The notes beneath the pieces are model-generated. The model saw only the letters and a program-made list of their open reading frames with translations. It ran no database searches and was not told the origin of the DNA. The translations under genes were made by a program, and so were the position numbers. Below, one piece after another: positions 1-4,924 of a stretch of DNA of 8,135 nt. Within the stretch, counting starts at the first letter, position 1; every line of letters starts with the position of its first letter. The DNA is from an uncultured Bilophila sp. (GTDB lineage: Bacteria > Desulfobacterota > Desulfovibrionia > Desulfovibrionales > Desulfovibrionaceae), in NCBI GenBank assembly GCA_959604115.1, contig CAUHBW010000162.1, forward strand, positions 1 through 8,135, in the 5' to 3' direction.

Positions 1-525
1 TGTCTTTTATGAAAAAGATGGCGCAAGCGAGCTGAATTGAAGAGCAGTGACAGCTCTACGACTCCGGTACAAAATTTTTACCAATCTTTTTGTTTTCTTC
101 TCCTCTCAGGGCCTCCTCTTCGCACAGTGCTCGGAACAAACCCAAATTACTCTTTTAATCATCGTTTCTAAATCAGATATAGTTGCGTTTTACCCTATTT
201 GAAAAAAAGATGCTACTTATTTTTTGTCTATTCTTTTTAAGAGGATAGTACAAAAGTTGACAATGCTCTTTCCGTTTTTTCCGTTCCCGCGCGGATTTTG
301 CCCCTTTTTCCCCAAAAAACCGTTTTTGCCAACATCCTGATTATCAAGGCTCTTTTCGGGCATCTTTTTTTGAGAAAAAATCCGTTCCTTCCTCAAGAAG
401 GAATCCCCCAATAATACAGAGCCCGTGAACTGTCAAAATAATTTGACTCGACCGTCTCCCTTTCCGCTCTTTTCCGCCTCTTCACTATGGAAAATAAACA
501 TATTACCGAGTGAAATACTGAGGGG
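1..525. other. Intergenic region with no supported gene
   Basis: No convincing coding sequence lies here. The reading frames that cross it start at TTG codons without a ribosome binding site and have unbalanced, Lys/Asn/Gly-rich translations. The sequence alternates T/A-rich tracts with short GC patches. The one structured element is the hairpin at 385-403, described separately. Two rightward frames stop at 33-35 and 38-40, so the first bases could be the 3' end of a rightward gene that converges on the partition operon, but too little is visible to claim it. I saw no tRNA fold, no clean iteron series and no further KorB operator. Confidence 0.6.
375..403 (-). terminator. Probable intrinsic terminator after the ParB/KorB gene
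   Basis: Read leftward, TTCCTTC pairs perfectly with GAAGGAA across a five-base loop (385-403). A four-base spacer and a run of six T follow (380-375). It lies about 120 nt past the korB-like stop codon, the right direction and place to end the four-gene leftward operon. The stem is only 7 bp and the T-run is not immediately adjacent, so it may be weak. Confidence 0.4.
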
Positions 526-1368
526 TTACGCTTCTTCAATACGGACAAGCCGAACTTTCGAGACCAAAACCTGGCGGATGCCGTTTTCCGGATCCTGAAT
601 CCATACCCAATCCGGACGATCCGGAGCACGGGGCACGAGGATCGAGGGAATATCTTTATATTCCACACGGATGCAGACCTTTTTTTTCCGTTCTCCAACG
701 GTTCGAGGCTGCTTCAGACGCGTTCTGAGAGCTTTGACTTCCGTTCGCGTCGGTTCCCCCACTTCCCGCAGCCACGTGCGCACCTCTTCGGGATGCTGCC
801 GGTAGGCCGTCAGGAGTTCGTTCAGAACCGTCACGTCATGGCAGCGGCCGGAAACGAAGACGTCCGCAAGCGGCTCCGGAAGCTCCAGAAGCGCGGCGTG
901 CTGCGTGATATAGGCCGGTGATTTGCCGATATACCGCGCGATTTCGCTTTTCTTTTTCCCCTGCGCGAGCAGGCGTCCGATGAATTCCGCTATCTCGCGC
1001 GGCGTCAGCGCATCACGTTGGAGGTTTTCGATAATCTGATCTTCAGCGCTGTAATCCGTATCGATAAAGACGGGAATCGTCGTTTTCCCGGCCAAAAGGG
1101 AGGCTCTGTACCGGCGCGCGCCGTGGTTGATGACGAAACGCCCCGGAACGTCAGGCTTGGGCCGAACGGAAATCGGCGTTTTGACCCCTCGCGCCGCGAT
1201 GGTTTCCGCCAGCTCCCGCAACGTCTCCTGATCGAAATACAGCCTCGGCTGACCGGGGTCTTCTTCGATAAGCTCCAACGCCATCTCGCGCGGCGCTCCA
1301 TCCGGACGGGGCGTTTCCAACAGCTCGGCCAGCTCGCCGAGCCCTTCCAAACCAAGCGAAGAGGTCAT
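526..1368 (-). CDS. korB: KorB-like ParB partition protein and repressor
   Basis: A 280-residue ParB-family protein strongly resembling KorB of RK2, a CTP-dependent DNA clamp that acts in plasmid partition and represses promoters through operator OB. Shared landmarks: an N-terminal LGLEGLGELAELLE segment (5-18); the EDPGQPR box (36-42); the CTP-pocket box NHGARRYRAS (81-90), where KorB also has GARR rather than GERR; ENLQR (114-118); a helix-turn-helix around 138-163 with IGKSPAYITQH; and a C-terminal SH3-like dimerisation domain (about 229-280). It is shorter than RK2 KorB (358 aa) because the acidic linker before the C-terminal domain is nearly absent. The start is fixed by an ATGA overlap with the upstream parA stop and by GGAG seven bases before ATG at 1379-1376. 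A longer open frame to 1638 lies inside parA and is a shadow. Translational coupling with the ParA gene is likely. Confidence 0.93.
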   Translation of the reverse strand: MTSSLGLEGLGELAELLETPRPDGAPREMALELIEEDPGQPRLYFDQETLRELAETIAARGVKTPISVRPKPDVPGRFVINHGARRYRASLLAGKTTIPVFIDTDYSAEDQIIENLQRDALTPREIAEFIGRLLAQGKKKSEIARYIGKSPAYITQHAALLELPEPLADVFVSGRCHDVTVLNELLTAYRQHPEEVRTWLREVGEPTRTEVKALRTRLKQPRTVGERKKKVCIRVEYKDIPSILVPRAPDRPDWVWIQDPENGIRQVLVSKVRLVRIEEA

Positions 1369-2126
1369 CGGGCTTCTCCGGGATACAGTTTGCCGAAAAC
1401 GTACTCGCCAAGTGCGCGGAATTCTCTGGCCGCCGAGCGCGCCGCCGTCTTGCGGATGCGCCATACCGGCATTTGCGACGCAAGCGCATCGGCTACGCTG
1501 CTGCGCAACCCGATGGTGACCGGAACCAGCAGCTTGGGATACGCGTCCTGCAAGGCGTTCAGATGCTCCTTGTGCCTCGGATTGCGCGAGTCCACGCGGC
1601 TGGGGAGCATCCCCAAAAACGAAAGCCCGGAATTGCACTCCCGGCGGATGTTGAAAATGGTCGCAAGCATCATCTTGATGCCCTGAATGCTGTACACTTC
1701 CAGTTCGATGGGGCTGATGACGAAATCGGCGCTCGCCAGTGCGGCGGACATGCGGATTCCCAGCGCGGGGGCGGTATCGACAAGGCAGACGTCGTACCCC
1801 GCTTCGGCAAGCTTCCCTACGCTTTGCCTGAAGCGCCGCTGGGCTTCGGCCCGGGGAAGAGATTCCACAGCCATCAGGGACGCATCCGCGGGAATGACGC
1901 TGATGGCCTCGCGGGCCTCCGGCATTTTTTGAGCCTCGGCATGAAAAAGCAGGCTGGAACGCATATCCCGCGCAAAGGACGCCAACGTGTACGAAGCGTT
2001 GCCTTGCGTATCCAGATCCACGACGACGACCCGTTTCCCTTTTTCCTGAAACGAATACGCCAGGTGAACCAGCGTGGAGGTCTTCCCTACGCCGCCTTTT
2101 TGATTGGCCATGACCAGCGTCTTCAT
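1365..2126 (-). CDS. incC: IncC-like ParA partition ATPase
   Basis: A 253-residue ParA/MinD-family ATPase that dimerises with ATP on nucleoid DNA and is stimulated by its ParB partner to segregate the replicon. It shows the deviant Walker A motif KGGVGKT (10-16), the A' motif VVVVDLDTQGN (33-43), Walker B YDVCLVDTAP (111-120), and the C-terminal stretch SQMPVWRIRKTAAR (217-230). The start MKTLV, the DLDTQGNAS block and the MPVWxIxKTAAR tail all match the short form of RK2 IncC, the KorB partner. The long N-terminal arm of IncC1 is absent. The ATG is preceded by GGTGG seven bases upstream (2138-2134). Its stop overlaps the korB start (ATGA). The KorB operator at 2139-2155 abuts its ribosome binding site, so the KorB-like product probably represses this pair. 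The upstream gene ends only 39 nt away. Confidence 0.93.
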   Translation of the reverse strand: MKTLVMANQKGGVGKTSTLVHLAYSFQEKGKRVVVVDLDTQGNASYTLASFARDMRSSLLFHAEAQKMPEAREAISVIPADASLMAVESLPRAEAQRRFRQSVGKLAEAGYDVCLVDTAPALGIRMSAALASADFVISPIELEVYSIQGIKMMLATIFNIRRECNSGLSFLGMLPSRVDSRNPRHKEHLNALQDAYPKLLVPVTIGLRSSVADALASQMPVWRIRKTAARSAAREFRALGEYVFGKLYPGEAR

Positions 2127-2138
2127 CGTACAGCCACC

Positions 2139-2155
2139 ATTTTAGCCGCTAAAAT
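2139..2155. promoter_or_regulatory. KorB operator (OB-type) palindrome
   Basis: ATTTTAGC and GCTAAAAT form a perfect 8-bp inverted repeat around a single central C. The inner 13 bases (2141-2153) match exactly the RK2 KorB operator consensus TTTAGCSGCTAAA. The site lies 13 nt before the start codon of the incC-like gene and touches its ribosome binding site, in the 39-nt gap after the winged-helix gene. It can serve as an autoregulatory operator, as the parS-like loading site for the KorB clamp, or both. No other exact copy is present in the window. No convincing promoter lies beside it; weak -10 candidates such as TAAGAT would fall in the end of the upstream gene. Confidence 0.85.
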
Positions 2156-2165
2156 ATCCATCATC

Positions 2166-3473
2166 TTACCCGTTCTCTTTTGAAAAGATAAGCGATTTCA
2201 AGGCCAGATGCACACCGGCCCGTGCGCCGGGCGTCGTCAGCTTCTCCAGACCGGAAACCTGGACCTGCGTTTGCAGCACCGAAGGGAGCGCCTGAAAAAA
2301 GTCGGCGTACTGCGCGTGCCGTTCGCCCTGCGCAACAATGTCCGCAAACAGGGCATCCATTTTCTTCTCAAGCGTGAACCGTTCTTTCTGCCGTCGCGTT
2401 TCGGTCAGCGCCTTTTCCAGCTCGGCCTCTTCACGCTCCTGCTCAAGCAGAAGCCGTTTGGCTTCGACAAGCGGGTCAACATAGCCCTTCGGCTTGTTGT
2501 AGTACCCGTTGCGCCGCATGGAAGCCAGCCAGTAGGCGATGGGATCGCTCACCGGCTCTCCCTTGGGGTTGTGGAGCCGCCCTTCGGACTGCTCCAGCTG
2601 CCAGTCGAGATACCGCAAGGAAAGAGCCACGGTCGCCTCTTCAAAACGCTGGATCTCGAAAATCTGTTGAAGCTGCCGCAAGTGAACGGTGGAAAACCCG
2701 ATGGCGCAGACATGCGGCCACATCGCCTGCATGTCTTCATAGCTTGTATCCCAGATAGAGATAGATCGATCTATCTTATCTATATCTTCCTTATAGGGAC
2801 CTTTTTGCGCGCTACTCGAAACGCTATTTTGAACGCTATCGCACACGCTACTCGAAGCGCTATCGTCAGTGTCGGGCGTCTTGAGAATGAGGATCTCCAC
2901 GCCGCGGATGCGCCCTTTGATGAGCCTGCGGCGACTGACGAAACCGGCGGCTTCGAGCCGTTCCGTGATCCTGCGGATGGTCGCCGGTGAAATGCCTAAT
3001 TTTGTTGATAAAGCAGGGTATGAAAACAGGTGATCCCGACTCTCGCGGAAGGCCTCGAAAACACGTCTTTCGTATTCCGTCCAATGGCAGGGGATCATGT
3101 CTTCGGTGAGAGAGGCCGTCTTTCGCTCAAGGTGTTTGGGGCCTGTTTTGGGCGACGGATCGTCGGGGCATACAGCGCTATTTGAAGCGCTATCGTGATC
3201 GCCATCGATAGCGCTCCCCGTAGCGCTATCAGTAGCGTTCAACAGGGGTTGATCGCCACCAGTGGCGCTCCCCGTAGCGCTACGGGGAGCGCTATCCGTA
3301 GCGCTATCGGAAGCGCTACTTGACGATTCGGGCGCGTTGAGTTGGTAAATATTCTGCTCAAGGTCTCCAAGCAAAGACGCGGCCAAAGAGTCGACGGCTT
3401 TGCGCTTCGCCTTCTCCTTGCGCTCTTTGGCAAACTGCTTTCCCTGAGCGAGCATATTCGAATAGCCACTCAT
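2166..3473 (-). CDS. Winged-helix protein with Ser-Ala repeats, possible replication initiator or centromere-binding protein
   Basis: 435 residues. Order seen: a basic N-terminus (11-26, GKQFAKERKEKAKRKA); a low-complexity S-A-x-x region (about 52-101); a winged helix-turn-helix (about 129-198, with LSTKLGISPATIRRITERLEAAGFV and the wing RRRLIKGRIRGVEI); a second repeat region (204-223); a C-terminal domain with a DPIAYWLASMRRNGYY motif (310-325); and a charged coiled coil (about 334-382). The domain plan, N-terminal DNA binding then a flexible linker then an interaction domain, resembles phage and plasmid initiators such as lambda O, but I do not recognise the exact family. The DNA of both repeat regions is made of 12-bp units that could be its own binding sites. 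It starts 16 nt after the soj-like parA stop with a weak GGGA site and is followed closely by incC, so all are probably one operon. A MarR-like regulator is the main alternative. The gene is certain; its function is not. Confidence 0.88.
   Translation of the reverse strand: MSGYSNMLAQGKQFAKERKEKAKRKAVDSLAASLLGDLEQNIYQLNAPESSSSASDSATDSAPRSATGSATGGDQPLLNATDSATGSAIDGDHDSASNSAVCPDDPSPKTGPKHLERKTASLTEDMIPCHWTEYERRVFEAFRESRDHLFSYPALSTKLGISPATIRRITERLEAAGFVSRRRLIKGRIRGVEILILKTPDTDDSASSSVCDSVQNSVSSSAQKGPYKEDIDKIDRSISIWDTSYEDMQAMWPHVCAIGFSTVHLRQLQQIFEIQRFEEATVALSLRYLDWQLEQSEGRLHNPKGEPVSDPIAYWLASMRRNGYYNKPKGYVDPLVEAKRLLLEQEREEAELEKALTETRRQKERFTLEKKMDALFADIVAQGERHAQYADFFQALPSVLQTQVQVSGLEKLTTPGARAGVHLALKSLIFSKENG
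2753..2796. other. AT-rich tract with 18-bp palindrome, candidate DNA unwinding element
   Basis: By count, 13 of 44 bases are G or C, inside a gene that is otherwise clearly GC-rich. It holds a perfect 18-bp palindrome, AGATAGATCGATCTATCT (2759-2776), and several GATA/TATC tetramers. It begins 12 bp from the 2808-2867 repeat array. It encodes the IDKIDRSISIW stretch of the winged-helix protein. AT-rich DNA beside an iteron array is the usual layout of a theta origin; that role here is inference. Confidence 0.4.
2808..2867. repeat. Array of five 12-bp repeats inside the winged-helix gene
   Basis: Units begin at 2808, 2820, 2832, 2844 and 2856, with exactly 12-bp periodicity and a core NRCGCTAYY (for example AACGCTATCGCA, AGCGCTATCGTC). 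On the coding strand each unit reads AGC-Gxx with a preceding GAT, AGT or AAT, encoding [D/S/N]-S-[A/V]-x repeats downstream of the winged helix. Every repeat serine uses AGC, although other Ser codons occur between units. Confidence 0.85.
3174..3245. repeat. Array of six 12-bp repeats (AGCGCT type) in the winged-helix gene
   Basis: Units begin at 3174, 3186, 3198 (degenerate, ATCGCC), 3210, 3222 and 3234 (AGCGTT). The typical unit is AGCGCTATCNGN. Positions 3207-3215 (GATAGCGCT) and 3222-3230 (AGCGCTATC) form 9-bp inverted arms around CCCCGT. The array encodes the S-A-x-x stretch upstream of the winged helix (about residues 79-100). Confidence 0.85.
3196..3282. repeat. Imperfect direct duplication of a 33-bp segment, 54-bp offset
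   Basis: Copy A (3196-3228) and copy B (3250-3282) both begin TGATCGCCA and end GCGCTCCCCGTAGCGCTA. Only four bases in the middle differ. The 54-bp offset equals 18 codons and keeps the reading frame, giving the duplicated peptide SATGSA(I/T)(D/G)GD. This suggests growth of the repeat region by slippage or unequal recombination. Confidence 0.75.
3264..3323. repeat. Array of five 12-bp repeats (AGCGCT type) in the winged-helix gene
   Basis: Units begin at 3264 (GGCGCT), 3276, 3288, 3300 and 3312, the last four with exact AGCGCT cores. The array is separated from the neighbouring one by a phase break: 30 bp between unit starts instead of 12. It encodes the SDSATDSAPRSATGSATG stretch (about residues 55-72). 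Confidence 0.85.
3265..3292. repeat. 28-bp perfect palindrome
   Basis: The 14-base half GCGCTCCCCGTAGC (3265-3278) is followed with no spacer by its exact reverse complement (3279-3292). It spans two to three of the 12-bp units and is GC-rich, so it could extrude as a cruciform or fold as an RNA hairpin within the coding sequence. It is longer than the periodic AGCGCT cores require, because the CCCCGTA/TACGGGG flanks also match. Confidence 0.85.
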
Positions 3474-3489
3474 ACCGTTTCCCGTGGGA

Positions 3490-4281
3490 TCAGGAATGGA
3501 CGGCTTCCAGGCGAGCCAGAATTTCCTTGGTCAAAGCCTTGTAGTCCTCCGCTCCCGGTTCGCTCGCGCTGTCGTCGAAAATGGTTTTCTGTTTGGTGTT
3601 CGCCCTGTTGATGGCCGTATTGTTCCGGATCTCGCGGATGAAAACGCCGTTCTCCGGCGTGCGGAAATAGGTTCGGATGGCCGTATTCATCGCTTTTCCG
3701 ACCGTGGTTCGGCCGTCAAACATGGTGACGATGACGCCCAGCCGCTTCAGTCCGGGGTTGAAGGACTGCTTGATGAACGAGATGTGACTTTCCAGCTGCT
3801 GCATGCCCTTGAGGGCAAAAAAATCTTCCGACTTGATGGGGATGATGTAGTAATCCGAGGCCGACAGCGCGTTGTTCAGGGGAGCGTTCAGGTTCGGCGG
3901 GCAGTCGATGAGAATGAAGTCGTACTTTTGCCGGATGTCGTCGGATATCTTGTCGCGCAGCGCCACCCAGCCCTTGGAATCCCTGACGTCCCATCCGAAC
4001 AGTTCCATATTGGAAGGAAGGATATCCACGTTGGGGTATTTGGACTGGTAGATGCAGGCATCCATGGCGACCGCATCCTGCGAAACCAGATGGTAAAACG
4101 TAAGCGGCAGATCGTAGGGACTGAGCGGTGAAAGAATCAGCGTGGTATTATGCTGGGGATCCGTATCGATCACAAGGACATGCTTGTCCTCATACTTTGC
4201 CAGGCAATGGGCGATATTGAAAACGGAGGTACTTTTCCCGCACCCCCCTTTCTGGTTTGCGAATGCAATGATGGTCGCCAT
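3490..4281 (-). CDS. Soj-like ParA ATPase (second ParA of the window)
   Basis: A 263-residue ParA-family ATPase. Motifs: deviant Walker A KGGCGKST (11-18), A' VLVIDTDPQHN (35-45), Walker B DFILIDCPPNLN (121-132), then SDYYIIPIKSEDFFALKGMQQL (142-163), typical of Soj-type proteins. The start at 4281 (MATIIAFANQ) gives normal family length and has GAGGGG ten bases upstream (4297-4292). The open frame continues to 4524, but the extra 81 residues are not ParA-like. It is only distantly like the IncC-like ParA downstream (different A' and B motifs), so it is a separate lineage rather than a recent duplicate. No ParB follows it directly; the next gene, 16 nt on, is the winged-helix protein, which may be its DNA-binding partner. 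It is first in the leftward operon. A role in partition or in positioning the replication complex is inferred. Confidence 0.9.
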   Translation of the reverse strand: MATIIAFANQKGGCGKSTSVFNIAHCLAKYEDKHVLVIDTDPQHNTTLILSPLSPYDLPLTFYHLVSQDAVAMDACIYQSKYPNVDILPSNMELFGWDVRDSKGWVALRDKISDDIRQKYDFILIDCPPNLNAPLNNALSASDYYIIPIKSEDFFALKGMQQLESHISFIKQSFNPGLKRLGVIVTMFDGRTTVGKAMNTAIRTYFRTPENGVFIREIRNNTAINRANTKQKTIFDDSASEPGAEDYKALTKEILARLEAVHS

Positions 4282-4331
4282 GTATCTTATTCCCCTCAAG
4301 GTAGTTTTCCGACGCTGGAGGCATCTTTCCG

Positions 4332-4364
4332 TGTATAGTTCCCCAAAAAAACGCCCCATGTCAA
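4332..4364 (-). promoter_or_regulatory. Possible promoter of the leftward partition operon
   Basis: Read leftward there is a perfect TTGACA (4364-4359) and a TATACA (4337-4332). The 21-base spacer contains seven consecutive T and is longer than the usual 16-18. A 10-bp palindrome, GGAATATTCC (4369-4378), lies just upstream of the -35 and could bind a regulator. The promoter would start transcription about 50 nt before the soj-like parA start. Its position is sensible; the spacing lowers confidence. Confidence 0.35.
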
Positions 4365-4702
4365 TGGTGGAATATTCCGGAAATAAAATAGAAAGAATTC
4401 GATGGAACTCATAGAACAAGAGTTGGAAAATACGCCGGGAAAGAGGCGGCCAAAATCCGATTTTTTGCGGGAAGGTCCCGGATCTGACTTTGGAGAAAGG
4501 ATACGGAGGGTCTTCTCGCGACATATCCCGTTTTGCGGGTATGGTCCGCTTGGTGGCGTCACGCTCGGCCGACGTTCATGAGGAGGGTGCGGGAGCGGCT
4601 TCGGCTCGCTGGGGTGTTCCGCGGCCCTGAAACGCCTTCTGGGGAGGAACAAAGTCCCGGTGCGGACGGTGGCGACGGGAGACATGAACCTATTGAAATA
4701 TA

Positions 4703-4726
4703 TTCTATAAATATCATAATATAGAA
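4703..4726. repeat. AT-rich inverted repeat upstream of the integrase
   Basis: TTCTATA (4703-4709) and TATAGAA (4720-4726) flank a ten-base centre in a stretch of almost pure A/T. Two short inverted arms around a central overlap are what a tyrosine recombinase core site looks like, so this is a candidate attachment or regulatory site about 200 bp before the integrase gene. In DNA this AT-rich, such repeats also arise by chance. Confidence 0.3.
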
Positions 4727-4833
4727 AAATAAATAATATTTTTTATCCTAAAAAGAGTTTTTGAATATGATATAACGGACATCTGCTCAAGAAGTCTCTG
4801 AACCATTTTCTATAATTATTACACATAGTAAAG

Positions 4834-4842
4834 TGCTATAGT
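4834..4842 (+). promoter_or_regulatory. Possible extended -10 promoter for the integrase
   Basis: TGCTATAGT fits an extended -10 box (TG-N-TATAAT-like), about 80 nt before the integrase start. A perfect TATAAT also occurs at 4811-4816. Neither has a good -35 at normal spacing. In AT-rich DNA this is weak evidence. Confidence 0.25.
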
Positions 4843-4912
4843 GCGCATGAACGCTCAGTCTTGATTCTCGGGGCGAGGAGGAAAGAGATTGGAGTGTGCA
4901 CAAACTGCTCAT

Positions 4913-4917
4913 GGAGG
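4913..4917 (+). promoter_or_regulatory. Ribosome binding site that sets the integrase start
   Basis: GGAGG here is seven bases before ATG 4925 but only one base before ATG 4919, favouring 4925. A rival AGGAGG at 4876-4881 stands seven bases before a TTG at 4889 in the same frame, which would add 12 residues. Confidence 0.55.
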
Positions 4918-4924
4918 TATGACA

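Larger units (their letters stand above)
4282..4924. other. Divergent intergenic region between ParA and integrase genes
   Basis: About 640 bp without a supportable gene. The left part (4282-4430) holds the likely parA promoter and a GGAATATTCC palindrome. The middle (about 4430-4685) is GC-rich and contains small hairpins such as CGGGA-AGG-TCCCG (4468-4480), but no frame with a credible start and protein-like composition. The right part (4686-4850) is very AT-rich, with an inverted repeat at 4703-4726 and -10-like boxes facing the integrase. No tRNA is visible. The region is a natural place for integrase control or an attachment site, but neither is proven. Confidence 0.55.

Noticed and set aside
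1..40. 3' end of a rightward gene at the left edge
   Set aside because: Two frames stop at 33-35 and 38-40, but about a dozen codons are too few to call a gene.
217..411. Leftward 64-codon frame downstream of korB
   Set aside because: TTG start, no ribosome binding site, overlaps the probable terminator hairpin, and is biased to Lys/Asn/Gly as expected of T/C-rich noncoding DNA.
393..698. Leftward open frame overlapping the end of korB
   Set aside because: It begins at TTG, overlaps the conserved C-terminal domain of the KorB-like gene, and its translation has no domain-like pattern.
1369..1638. 90-residue N-terminal extension of the ParB/KorB frame
   Set aside because: It lies wholly inside the IncC-like gene in another frame, has no ParB similarity, and the ATGA overlap start with a good GGAG site gives a KorB-like N-terminus.
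2176..2188. TCTTTT-G-AAAAGA inverted repeat near the end of the winged-helix gene
   Set aside because: Short, A/T-only arms in coding sequence with no T-run or known motif; likely chance.
1018..2990. Long rightward frames opposite the KorB, IncC and winged-helix genes
   Set aside because: They are antisense shadows of GC-rich genes with clear family motifs on the other strand.
2808..3323. CRISPR array
   Set aside because: Units are 12 bp, contiguous and in frame within a gene, with no unique spacers and no cas genes.
4282..4524. 81-residue extension of the Soj-like ParA
   Set aside because: ParA proteins begin close to the Walker A motif; the extension is not ParA-like and the ATG at 4281 has a GAGGGG site.
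4296..4685. Leftward 129-codon frame upstream of the Soj-like ParA
   Set aside because: Pro/Arg/Ser-rich, no recognisable fold, covers the likely promoter and palindrome of the operon; probably noncoding.
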